Positions 1 through 7,102 are shown, counted from the stretch's first letter. The stretch is DNA of 13,543 bases from an uncultured Muribaculaceae bacterium (GCA_910587075.1 CAJUKE010000038.1:1-13543), one strand, 5' to 3'. The notes: generated from the sequence alone by a model not told the origin. Translations and numbers: made by a program.

Positions 1-60
1 GTGCCGAGGGCAAAGCCCTCGGAGCCCCATCCTCTGGTGCGCGAGGCGGAAGCCGAGCGA
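1..60. repeat. Palindromic repeat mosaic, copy 1 (modules B-A)
   Basis: Two modules that recur twice more in this window. Module B, cut by the window edge, holds the perfect hairpin 4-22 (8-bp stem CCGAGGGC/GCCCTCGG, loop AAA). Module A (31-60) is identical over 30 bases to 3795-3824 and 4634-4663. It contains hairpin 40-59, with arms CGCGAGGC and GCCGAGCG around a GGAA loop. The arms pair except for a tandem G-A/A-G mismatch. Here B precedes A, unlike the other two copies. Module C is absent from the visible part. There is no T tract after either hairpin, so these are not typical intrinsic terminators. I infer a REP-like or other dispersed intergenic element. Confidence 0.85.
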
Positions 61-179
61 GCGCTCCGCAGGCCGCCTCCCTCCCCCTCCCCTCCCGCGT
101 CCCCCTCGTGATCGCGGTAGCCACCCTCTCCGACGGCACCCGGGTTTCCGCCCCCCTCCTCTCCCGTTGATTCCCCCTC
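61..179. other. Pyrimidine-rich intergenic spacer upstream of cdsA
   Basis: No gene is visible here. The plus strand is rich in C and T, including a pure pyrimidine run at 76-96. The same type of sequence is found beside repeat copy 2. It ends just before the cdsA promoter. Confidence 0.6.
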
Positions 180-209
180 TTGCCGTTTGAAAAAATTTTC
201 GTACTTTTG
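180..209 (+). promoter_or_regulatory. Bacteroidetes-type promoter for cdsA
   Basis: A TTG at 180-182 (-33 box) is followed after 19 bases by TACTTTTG at 202-209, an exact match to the -7 consensus TAnnTTTG. Transcription would start near 216, leaving a leader of about 35 bases before the ATG at 252. The TTG is also the apparent start of a longer reading frame, but as the -33 box it would not be transcribed. This supports the ATG at 252 as the real start. Confidence 0.75.
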
Positions 210-251
210 CCCCGCGGTTACCGCAAACCGCTTCAATTAAAACTGACACTT

Positions 252-1082
252 ATGAAGAGCCTTATAACACGCTCGATTACCGGCATAATATATGTGGCGC
301 TCATCGTCGGCGCGATTCTCGGCGGACCAGGTTGGTTCTACGCCCTCGCACTCCTCCTCGGCGTCCTCGGCATTGCCGAGTTCGACCGCCTCGCCAACAG
401 CGAGCGCGTTTCCGCCGCGACAATCCTCCTCGACATCCTCGGCACCGCGTCGCTGATTTCCGTCTTCGCCGCCCGCGCCGTCAATCCCCGCCTCCTCTCC
501 GCCGGGCTGTTCTGCACCCTCGTCTACCTCGTGGGGCGTCTTGTTAGCCAGCTGTATATCTCCGACGGCAACGCCCTCCGCCACTACGCCGTCTCCCTAA
601 TGGGACAGCTCTATGTCGCCCTCCCCATCGGCCTCCTCACCGCCCTCTACAGCTTCAGCCCCTCGGTGGTACTCGTCCTATTCATCATGATCTGGCTCAA
701 CGACACCGGGGCCTTCTGCGTCGGCTCCCTCTTCGGCCGCCACCGCCTCTTCGAGCGCGTCTCCCCCAAGAAATCCTGGGAAGGCTTCTTCGGTGGCCTC
801 GCCTTCTGCCTCGCCTGCGGCGCGGTGTGCTTCTACTTCTTCCCCGGCGTGTTCCGCTCCATGAACCTCGGCGAGGTCCTCGGCTTCGGTGCCGTCGTTT
901 CGGTGTTCGGCACCTGGGGCGACCTCGTTGAGTCGCTCATCAAGCGCACCATCGGCGTCAAGGACTCCGGCCGCATCCTCCCCGGACACGGCGGCATCCT
1001 CGACCGCGTCGACTCCCTCCTCCTCGTCTCTCCGGCTGTCATGGCCTACCTCCTCGCCCTGGCGGTCTACGCTCTTATCTGA
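252..1082 (+). CDS. cdsA: Phosphatidate cytidylyltransferase (CDP-diacylglycerol synthase)
   Basis: This integral inner-membrane enzyme makes CDP-diacylglycerol from phosphatidic acid and CTP, the precursor of bacterial phospholipids. The 276-residue product is close in length to E. coli CdsA and consists largely of hydrophobic segments. The family signature is complete near the C terminus, residues 228-254: S-x-x-K-R at 228-232, K-D-S-G at 237-240, then P-G-H-G-G at 244-248 and D-R-V-D at 251-254. The frame stays open upstream to a TTG at 180, but that TTG is the -33 box of the promoter, so the ATG at 252 is preferred. No Shine-Dalgarno sequence is seen. purM follows after 21 bases on the same strand, so the two are probably cotranscribed. 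The assignment is firm from the signature. Confidence 0.95.
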   Translation: MKSLITRSITGIIYVALIVGAILGGPGWFYALALLLGVLGIAEFDRLANSERVSAATILLDILGTASLISVFAARAVNPRLLSAGLFCTLVYLVGRLVSQLYISDGNALRHYAVSLMGQLYVALPIGLLTALYSFSPSVVLVLFIMIWLNDTGAFCVGSLFGRHRLFERVSPKKSWEGFFGGLAFCLACGAVCFYFFPGVFRSMNLGEVLGFGAVVSVFGTWGDLVESLIKRTIGVKDSGRILPGHGGILDRVDSLLLVSPAVMAYLLALAVYALI

Positions 1083-1103
1083 AATCAATCATCACAAACC
1101 CAT

Positions 1104-2270
1104 ATGGCCAACGAACGATATATGATGCGCGGCGTCTCCGCCGCCAAGGAAGATGTCCACGCCGCGATCCGCAACATCGACAAGGGGCTCTTCCCCAAAG
1201 CTTTCTGCAAGATTATCCCCGACATTCTCGGCGGCGACCCCGAGTGGTGCGACATAATGCACGCCGACGGCGCCGGCACTAAGTCGGCCCTCGCCTACGC
1301 CTATTGGAAGCAGACCGGCGACCTCTCCGTTTGGAGCGGCATCGCGCAGGACGCGCTCATCATGAATATCGACGACCTCCTCTGCGTCGGTGCCACCGAC
1401 AACATCCTCGTTTCCTCCACCATCGGACGTAACAAACGCCTCATCCCCGGCGAGGTGATCGCCGCCATCATCAACGGCACCGAGGAGCTTCTCCAGCGCC
1501 TCCGCCAGCTCGGCGTGTCGGTCTACGGCACCGGCGGCGAAACCGCCGACGTCGGCGACCTCGTGCGCACGATTATCGTCGACTCCACCGTCACCTGCCG
1601 TATGCGCCGCGACCAGGTCATTGACAACGCCAACATACGCCCCGGCGACGTCATCGTGGGCCTCGCCTCCTTCGGCCAGGCTACCTACGAGGACTGCTAC
1701 AACGGCGGTATGGGCAGCAACGGCCTCACCTCCGCCCGTCACGACGTGTTCTCAGCCTCCGTGCGCGACCTCTTCCCCGAAACCTACGACAACGCTATGC
1801 CCAAGGAGCTCGCCTACAGTGGCTCAATGGACCTCACCACCCCGGTCGAAGGCACCCCCCTCGATGCCGGGCGCCTCGTGCTCTCCCCCACGCGCACCTA
1901 CGCCCCGGTCATCCGCCGCCTCCTCGACACTATGCGCCCCGAAATCCACGGCATGGTACACTGCACCGGCGGCGCGCAGACCAAGGTCATGCACTTCGTC
2001 GACGGCGTACACGTCATCAAGGACAATCTCTTCCCCACTCCTCCGCTCTTCCGCCTCATCCAGGAGCAGTCGGGCACCGAGTGGAAGGAAATGTACAAGG
2101 TCTTCAATATGGGCCACCGTATGGAAATCTACACCTCGGCCGACAACGCCGAGAAAGTTATGGAAATCTCCCGCTCCTTCGGCATCGACGCCCGCGTCGT
2201 GGGCCGGGTTGAGGCTTCCGAGACGAACCGGTTGACCATCAAGTCGGAGCATGGGGTCTTCGAATACTGA
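1104..2270 (+). CDS. purM: Phosphoribosylformylglycinamidine cyclo-ligase (AIR synthetase)
   Basis: The enzyme performs the ATP-dependent ring closure of FGAM to aminoimidazole ribonucleotide in cytosolic purine synthesis. The product has 388 residues, longer than the roughly 345 of E. coli PurM. Visible PurM-superfamily motifs are D-G-A-G-T-K at 55-60 (DGVGTK in E. coli), a D-A-L-x-M-N-x-D-D-L segment at 83-92 followed by V-G-A, and G-G-E-T-A at 144-148. The C-terminal half contains a conserved-looking H-C-T-G-G-A segment (HiTGGG in E. coli). The sequence is divergent from the proteobacterial enzyme and appears to be the longer Bacteroidetes form; this comparison is from memory. The start lies 21 bases after cdsA. 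The last 20 bases overlap the next gene. Another member of the PurM/ThiL/SelD superfamily is possible but less likely. Confidence 0.85.
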   Translation: MANERYMMRGVSAAKEDVHAAIRNIDKGLFPKAFCKIIPDILGGDPEWCDIMHADGAGTKSALAYAYWKQTGDLSVWSGIAQDALIMNIDDLLCVGATDNILVSSTIGRNKRLIPGEVIAAIINGTEELLQRLRQLGVSVYGTGGETADVGDLVRTIIVDSTVTCRMRRDQVIDNANIRPGDVIVGLASFGQATYEDCYNGGMGSNGLTSARHDVFSASVRDLFPETYDNAMPKELAYSGSMDLTTPVEGTPLDAGRLVLSPTRTYAPVIRRLLDTMRPEIHGMVHCTGGAQTKVMHFVDGVHVIKDNLFPTPPLFRLIQEQSGTEWKEMYKVFNMGHRMEIYTSADNAEKVMEISRSFGIDARVVGRVEASETNRLTIKSEHGVFEY

Positions 2271-3684
2271 TTTCCGCGACAAGCGTTTCCGCCGGGCGAT
2301 CCCGTTCATTCTGATCGTGATCGCCGGCGGCATCTTGCTCGCCACCTTCTCGCGCAACAGGCGCGCCGAAGCTCCCGCTGACGCCGCGGAGCGCCACATC
2401 CCCGACACGCTCCGCGTCGCCACCCTCTACAGCCCCTCGTCCTACTTCATCTACCGCGACGAGCCGATGGGCTACGACTACTCTCTCGTCAGCCAGTTCG
2501 CCGAAGACCGCGGCGTTCACCTGGAGCTTACCGTGGCTCCGAGCCTCCACGCCATGATCGAGATGCTCGATAGCGGACTGGTCGACCTCGCCGCCTACGA
2601 AATCCCCGTTACCGCCGAATATCGCTCGAAGGTCGTGCCCTGCGGCCCGGAGACGATGACCCACCAGGTGCTCGTGCAGCCCCTCGAAAACGGCGCGCCG
2701 GCCATCACCGACGTCACCCAGCTCCCGGGGCGCGAAATTTTCGTCGAAGCGCACTCCAAGTACCTCCACCGACTCGAAAACCTCGACAACGAGCTGGGCG
2801 GCGGACTCATCATCCACCAGGTCGACCGCGACACCCTCCTTACCGAGGACCTCATCGAAATGGTCGCCACAGGCGAGATACCCCTCACCGTGGTCGATAG
2901 CGACATAGCCCGCGTCAACCGCAAATACTATCCCACCGTCGATACCTCCCTCGCCGTCAGCTTCCCCCAGCGCTCCAGGTGGGCCGTCGCGCCCGCGATG
3001 GCGTGGCTCGCCGACTCCATCGACGCGTACTTCGCCGAGGAAACCCCGCGAAAACGCCAGGCCGAGCTCCTCAAGCACTACTTCGAAATCAGCAAAGGGG
3101 GCATCCCCAACCCCGCCCATCGCGAATTCAACCCCTCCAACGGGCGCATTTCCCCCTACGACGCGCTCTTCCGCCGCTACGCCGCCGAAATCGGATGGGA
3201 CTGGCGCATCCTCGCCGCCCAGGCCTACAAGGAAAGCAACTTCGACACAACCCGCGTCAGCTGGGCCGGAGCCCGCGGACTCATGCAGATCATGCCCCGC
3301 ACAGCCAAAGCCTACGGCCTCCCACTCTCCAAAATCACCAACCCCGAAGCCTCAATCGCCGCCGCGTCGCGCATAATGGCCGACCTCGACCGCATGCTCG
3401 CCAAGCGCGTCCCCGACCCCGTCGAGCGCCGCAAATTCGTCATCGGGGCCTACAACTCTGGCATCGGCCACGTCTTCGACGCCATCGCCCTCGCCGCCAA
3501 ATACGGCAAAGACCCCCGCGTTTGGGACGGCAACGTCGAGTCAGCCCTCCTCATGAAAGCCAAACCCGAGTATTACACCGACCCAGTCTGCCGCTTAGGC
3601 TACTTCCGCGGCCGCGAAACCGTCGCCTACGTCCGCGAAGTCCTCTCCCTCTACGACAAAGCCCGCGCCTCCATCAACCTTTAG
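2251..3684 (+). CDS. mltF: MltF-like membrane-bound lytic transglycosylase
   Basis: The protein should cleave peptidoglycan glycan strands to 1,6-anhydro-muropeptides at the outer face of the inner membrane or in the periplasm. It has 477 residues. An N-terminal transmembrane segment lies at about 16-33, flanked by basic residues, with no lipobox cysteine, so it is probably an uncleaved anchor. Residues about 53-270 resemble a periplasmic solute-binding domain ('LRVATLYSPSSYF', 'YDYSLVSQFAEDRG'). Residues about 290-450 form an SLT domain, with the catalytic glutamate E328 in A-Y-K-E-S-N-F, then G-A-R-G-L-M-Q-I-M-P and Y-N-S-G-I-G-H-V starting at 401. This two-domain order is that of MltF. The start overlaps purM by 20 bases, which implies translational coupling. 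The stop is followed by a repeat-bearing spacer and no clear terminator. Confidence 0.9.
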   Translation: MGSSNTDFRDKRFRRAIPFILIVIAGGILLATFSRNRRAEAPADAAERHIPDTLRVATLYSPSSYFIYRDEPMGYDYSLVSQFAEDRGVHLELTVAPSLHAMIEMLDSGLVDLAAYEIPVTAEYRSKVVPCGPETMTHQVLVQPLENGAPAITDVTQLPGREIFVEAHSKYLHRLENLDNELGGGLIIHQVDRDTLLTEDLIEMVATGEIPLTVVDSDIARVNRKYYPTVDTSLAVSFPQRSRWAVAPAMAWLADSIDAYFAEETPRKRQAELLKHYFEISKGGIPNPAHREFNPSNGRISPYDALFRRYAAEIGWDWRILAAQAYKESNFDTTRVSWAGARGLMQIMPRTAKAYGLPLSKITNPEASIAAASRIMADLDRMLAKRVPDPVERRKFVIGAYNSGIGHVFDAIALAAKYGKDPRVWDGNVESALLMKAKPEYYTDPVCRLGYFRGRETVAYVREVLSLYDKARASINL

Positions 3685-3794
3685 CCCCCTCTCCCCGTTA
3701 TATAATCGGGCCCCCTCCTCCTTTCCCCTCCCCCTCTCCCCCTGGCCCCTCCTCCCCCTCCCCCCTCTCCCGCTCCCTTCGCCCCCGCTTCCGT
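3685..3794. other. Polypyrimidine spacer after mltF
   Basis: No gene is seen. The plus strand contains two long pure pyrimidine runs, 3711-3743 and 3746-3771, separated only by GG. Such tracts could form triplex DNA, but this is inference. A short weak hairpin at 3694-3711 has no T tract. Open frames on either strand here have the low-complexity composition expected of such DNA and were not called. Confidence 0.6.
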
Positions 3795-3980
3795 CCTCTG
3801 GTGCGCGAGGCGGAAGCCGAGCGAAGGCAGCGCAGCCCCTCTCGCTGAAGCCCCCGCGGCCCGCCCCGCATGGCTTTTGTCCAAGTGCCGGCAGCTTGCT
3901 GCCGGGTGCCTCCGCTCATCCTCTCCTCGCCGCCCCTCTCTCCCCGCCTTGTCGTTCCGTGCCGAGGGCAAAGCCCTCGG
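3795..3980. repeat. Palindromic repeat mosaic, copy 2 (modules A-C-B)
   Basis: Module A at 3795-3840 matches 4634-4679 over 46 bases with one difference; its hairpin is 3804-3823. Module C at 3852-3907 matches 4723-4778 over 56 bases with two differences. It ends in hairpin 3888-3905, which folds as a 7-bp stem around a CUUG tetraloop. Module B at 3942-3980 matches 4681-4719 over 39 bases with one difference; its hairpin is 3962-3980 (8-bp stem, AAA loop). The modules are all in the same orientation as in copies 1 and 3 but in a different order. The stretch from 3685 to 4020 has no credible gene. Confidence 0.9.
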
Positions 3981-4020
3981 AGTCCTCGATTTTTCAACTA
4001 TTTATCCCACATAACGACCG

Positions 4021-4569
4021 ATGAAGAAACATTTCATTTCAGTAGCTGTAATCTCAGCCATCGCCGCCTCAACCCTCTGCACCTCCTGCATCGGCAGCTT
4101 CGCGCTCACCAACAAGCTCCTGAGCTGGAACAAGCAAGTCAGCAACAAATTCGTCAACGAACTCGTATTCTTCGCCTTCTGGATCATCCCCGTCTACGAA
4201 GTCGCCGCCGCCGCCGACGTCCTCGTCATCAACTCCATAGAATTCTGGAGCGGCAGCAACCCCGTGGCCGTGGGCAAATCCGTGATCGACGGCAAAGATG
4301 GCCGCTACCTCGTTGAGTGCGACGGCAAAGGCTACACCATCACCCCCGAGGACGGAGGCACAGCCATACGCCTCGACTTCGAGCAGGACGACCGCTCCTG
4401 GAACCTCACCGCCCCCGACGGCTCCACCCACAAACTCATGACCTTCGTCGACGACACCCACGTTCTCCTCCCCGCTCCCGACGGCTCCGAGCGCCTCACC
4501 GAGCTCTCCGAATCCGGCCTGATGGCCTACCGCGCCACCGTCCAGTCCGCCATCCTCGCCTCCCGCTAA
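4021..4569 (+). CDS. DUF3332 family putative lipoprotein
   Basis: The function of this family is unknown to me. The product has 182 residues. The N terminus (MKKHF, then a hydrophobic stretch at 6-19) is a signal peptide, probably of lipoprotein type with the lipid-bearing cysteine at 23 (L-C-T-S-C), though the -3 residue is unusual. Residues about 24-80 carry the DUF3332 hallmark: G-S-F-A-L-T-N-K-L, W-N-K-Q-V-S-N-K-F-V-N-E-L, a hydrophobic F-F-A-F-W-I-I-P-V-Y-E segment, then D-V-L-V-I-N-S-I-E-F-W. The C-terminal half is hydrophilic and probably beta-rich ('GYTITPEDGG', 'RSWNLTAPDG'). The ATG at 4021 is supported by the signal peptide. No good promoter was recognised just upstream. The gene stands alone between repeat copies 2 and 3. 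Confidence 0.85.
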   Translation: MKKHFISVAVISAIAASTLCTSCIGSFALTNKLLSWNKQVSNKFVNELVFFAFWIIPVYEVAAAADVLVINSIEFWSGSNPVAVGKSVIDGKDGRYLVECDGKGYTITPEDGGTAIRLDFEQDDRSWNLTAPDGSTHKLMTFVDDTHVLLPAPDGSERLTELSESGLMAYRATVQSAILASR

Positions 4570-4633
4570 CCCTCCTCCCCTCGAAGGCCCCCTCCCTCCT
4601 TCACCCTTCACTCTTCACTCCTTAAAGCCCCTC

Positions 4634-4778
4634 CCTCTGGTGCGCGAGGCGGAAGCCGAGCGAAGGCAGCGCGGCCCCTCCCCCGCCTTGTTGTTCCGTG
4701 CCGAGGGCAAAGCCCTCGGGCTCCCCGCGGCCCGCCCCGCATGGCTTTTGTATAAGTGCCGGCAGCTTGCTGCCGGGT
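4634..4778. repeat. Palindromic repeat mosaic, copy 3 (modules A-B-C)
   Basis: Module A is at 4634-4679 (hairpin 4643-4662), module B at 4681-4719 (hairpin 4701-4719) and module C at 4723-4778 (hairpin 4759-4776). Each nearly matches its counterpart in copy 2, but the order of B and C is swapped. The close identity of each module against its changed order indicates that the modules move or recombine as separate units. The element lies in the 448-base interval 4570-5017, between convergent genes. That interval also holds a terminator and a possible small ORF start. Confidence 0.9.
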
Positions 4779-4799
4779 CCCATCCCCCCGATAAAAGCC

Positions 4800-4836
4800 A
4801 AAGCGCCGCCCCCTCAAACCGGGAGCGGCGCTTTTT
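4800..4836. terminator. Intrinsic terminator between convergent genes
   Basis: A perfect 10-bp stem, AAAGCGCCGC at 4800-4809 with GCGGCGCTTT at 4825-4834, encloses a 15-base loop. On the plus strand it runs into T5 (4832-4836), so it is best suited to stop transcription from the DUF3332 side. On the minus strand the stem is followed by TTTGGCTTTTAT, so it may also act for the pullulanase transcript, about 180 bases beyond its stop codon. Confidence 0.75.
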
Positions 4837-4921
4837 CGCTTTCAAAGTTGCGTTATCGCAGCCGCGGCACCCCGCCGCCGCGCTATCTTCGCGTCAACGA
4901 AAACCGATAAAAACCTTTACT

Positions 4922-5017
4922 ATGCGATACACAACAAATTCAGTCTGGGATCATTTCCGTTCGATGGGTTACTACCTCACCGCCGCCGAGGGCATCGCGC
5001 GCTACGGCGTCGTAATG
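4922..5017 (+). other. Possible small ORF start, convergent with pulA
   Basis: An ATG at 4922 begins a frame reading MRYTTNSVWDHFRSMGYYL and on through 'EGIARYGVVM', with mostly C- or G-ending codons after the first fifteen codons, as in real genes of this window. The 12 bases before the ATG are A/T-rich, and TATCTTCG at 4884-4891 is close to a -7 box, although no -33 TTG lies at the right distance. The frame has no early stop: it runs on as the antisense of pulA, with an acidic stretch (DEDEDE) and then unconvincing sequence. Stops in the two other frames (TAA 5013, TGA 5023) lie close by, so a short gene ending near 5020 is conceivable if there were one frameshift. It was not recognised as any family. 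Chance is a real alternative. Confidence 0.3.
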
Positions 5018-7102
5018 TCATCTGACGAGGACGAGGATGAGCGCGGATGTCGCCGGAACCGAAACCATCCGGCCCCCCTTGACAACGACAGCCTCGCCGG
5101 GAGCGCTGACAACTCCACCGAGCCCGTCGGCGTCACTGAGCCCCTCGTGGGCGATGCGCCCGTCGTAGGCGATGACGCGCCACTCACCCTTGGGGAGCTT
5201 GACGCTCCGGGCCTCGTCGCTCCCGTTGAAAGCGACGTAGATCCGCTCGGCGGTGTCGCCGTTAGCGTGGTCGAGGAGCTGGTAGGCGATGAGATTATCC
5301 CCCTTGACATTCTCGAATCGCAGATGCCGGGCCACATCCCCGGCACTGGTCATACGGAACGCGGGGTGGGCCTTGCGCAGGGCGATCAGTTCCCGGTAGT
5401 AGGCGAACTGGTCGGCGTTGGCGTGCTTCAGGCGCCAGTCGATGGCGTTGATGCTGTCGGGCGACTTGTAGGAGTTGTGAACACCCTTCTTGTCGCGGAA
5501 AACCTCCTCCCCGGCGAACATAAACGGGGTGCCCTGCGACGTGAACACAATCGTCTGCGCCAGTCGCGCCGCCCGCTTGCGCTGCTCCTCGGTGGCGTCG
5601 GGGAGCGACTTGGCGAGCTTGTCGGTAAGCGTCAGGTCGTCGTGGCAGCTGACGTAATTGATCACCATGGCCGGGCTCGCGGCGTAGGGGGCCTTGGAAT
5701 TGTTCCCCTTAGAGTAGTCGACCTGCGGATGGTCCGTGGCCCCTACGATGCCGATTTTCACCGTCTCCTCGTTGCCCGGCTTCCCCGTGGCGAAACCACG
5801 GTCGGCGGCGTCGGAGTAGTGCCCCTTCACCGCGTCGCGTATATCGTCGGAGAACACCGCGACACCGCTCATCTTGGCAACATTATCCTTCAGCGCGCGG
5901 CGCTCCGCGGGGAGCGGGGAGTCACCTGCGGTCCAACCCTCGCCATACACGAATATCGAGGGGTTGATTTCCTTGAGCTCGCGGGCCACGCGGTTCATCG
6001 TCTCGGTATCGTGGATCGCCATCAAGTCGAAGCGGAAACCATCGATATGGTACTCCTTGGCCCAGTATTTCACGGAGTTCACTATGAAGTCAGCCATCTG
6101 CGGGCGCTCCGAAGCGGTCTCGTTGCCGCAACCCGAGGCGTCGGAGTAGCTCCCGTCGGCGCGGTGGCGGTAGTAGTAGCCGGGCGCCGTCAGCGAGAAA
6201 TTGCTGTCGTCGTTCTGGGCGGTATGGTTGTACACCACATCCATCACCACTCCGATTCCCGCGTCGTGAAGCGCTTTCACCATCCGCTTCATCTCCCTGA
6301 CGCGGGCCGCGGGGTCGTCGGGATTGGTCGAGTAGGACCCTTCGGGTGCGTTGTAGTTCTGCGGGTCGTAGCCCCAATTGTAGCCGTTGGAGGGGAGCTG
6401 CGTCTCGTCAACACTGTTGAAGTCGTAGCTCGGGAGGATATGCACATGGGTGATTCCGAGTTCTTTCAGATGGTCGATGCCGGTCTTGTCGCCGAGGGGG
6501 CTCACCGTCCCCTCCTCGGTGAGGGCGAGAAACTTACCCTTGTTCACGATACCCGACGAGGGGTGTACGGAGAAATCCCTGTGGTGTACCTCGTAGAGCA
6601 CCGCGTCGGTTATCGACGCGAGCGCCGGGCCCTTGTCCTCGCTCCATCCCTCGGGTTCCGTGGCGGCGAAATCAATCACCGCGCCGCGGCCTCCGTTGAC
6701 ACCCACGGCCTTGGCCCACACGCCGGGTGTCTCGTCGAGCCATTTGCCATCGGCGAGCACCTGGAAGGTATAATAGCGCCCCATCGGAGCGGGATTGACC
6801 TCGGCGGTCCACGTTCCGGCCTCGCCGCGCGACATATCGATCACGGCGAGCGGCTCCCCGCCGCGCGAACGCTCGTAGAGCCGGAGCTTCACGCTTTCGG
6901 CCTCCGGCGACCACAGGCGGAACCGGGCCGCACCACCCGGGGTGAGCGTCAGCCCGAGGTCGTCGCCCGCGTAATGCGGGAAACTCGCGAACCGCGAGTC
7001 GGGGTTGTCTGTGGTTTCGGCTCCCCTGGCTGCCGCCGCGCCGCATAGGGCGGCGGAGGCAACGATGGTACCGGCGCAAAGGTCGATCATCAGTTTTCTC
7101 AT
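5018..7102 (-). CDS. pulA: Type I pullulanase (GH13 family), secreted
   Basis: The enzyme hydrolyses alpha-1,6 branch links in pullulan, glycogen or starch-derived glucans. The product has 694 residues. An N-terminal signal peptide is visible (MRKLM, hydrophobic core to about 25, likely cut after A-R-G-A). A CBM48-like domain covers about 45-155 ('RFRLWSPEAESVKLRLYE'), the GH13 barrel about 165-590, and a C-terminal beta domain the rest. The type I pullulanase motif Y-N-W-G-Y-D-P is at 241-247. The GH13 catalytic triad is present: nucleophile D359 (DGFRFDLM), acid/base E388 (YGEGW) and D488 (SCHDDLTL). The protein should act in the periplasm or be exported further; no lipobox is seen. It stands alone on the minus strand, with no SusC/SusD genes in view, and diverges from lpxD. 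A minor alternative start is M5. Confidence 0.92.
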   Translation of the reverse strand: MRKLMIDLCAGTIVASAALCGAAAARGAETTDNPDSRFASFPHYAGDDLGLTLTPGGAARFRLWSPEAESVKLRLYERSRGGEPLAVIDMSRGEAGTWTAEVNPAPMGRYYTFQVLADGKWLDETPGVWAKAVGVNGGRGAVIDFAATEPEGWSEDKGPALASITDAVLYEVHHRDFSVHPSSGIVNKGKFLALTEEGTVSPLGDKTGIDHLKELGITHVHILPSYDFNSVDETQLPSNGYNWGYDPQNYNAPEGSYSTNPDDPAARVREMKRMVKALHDAGIGVVMDVVYNHTAQNDDSNFSLTAPGYYYRHRADGSYSDASGCGNETASERPQMADFIVNSVKYWAKEYHIDGFRFDLMAIHDTETMNRVARELKEINPSIFVYGEGWTAGDSPLPAERRALKDNVAKMSGVAVFSDDIRDAVKGHYSDAADRGFATGKPGNEETVKIGIVGATDHPQVDYSKGNNSKAPYAASPAMVINYVSCHDDLTLTDKLAKSLPDATEEQRKRAARLAQTIVFTSQGTPFMFAGEEVFRDKKGVHNSYKSPDSINAIDWRLKHANADQFAYYRELIALRKAHPAFRMTSAGDVARHLRFENVKGDNLIAYQLLDHANGDTAERIYVAFNGSDEARSVKLPKGEWRVIAYDGRIAHEGLSDADGLGGVVSAPGEAVVVKGGRMVSVPATSALILVLVR

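Noticed and set aside
4..22. CCGAGGGC/GCCCTCGG hairpins taken as intrinsic terminators
   Set aside because: No T tract follows in any of the three copies, and the hairpin is part of a larger repeated module that also lies upstream of genes.
180..251. N-terminal extension of CdsA from TTG 180
   Set aside because: The TTG is the -33 promoter box and transcription would start after it.
3681..3997. Minus-strand frames of about 96-99 codons in the repeat spacer
   Set aside because: The translations are Gly/Arg/Glu low complexity produced by the polypyrimidine tracts and hairpins; no start context or family resemblance.
1..4778. CRISPR-like array from recurring palindromes
   Set aside because: Spacing is irregular, intervals contain genes, module order differs and no cas gene is present.
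4640..7048. Very long plus-strand open frame of about 800 codons
   Set aside because: From about 5020 onward it is the antisense of the pullulanase gene, whose motifs and catalytic residues are intact; GC-rich codon bias removes stops from this frame. Only its segment from 4922 was kept as a low-confidence item.
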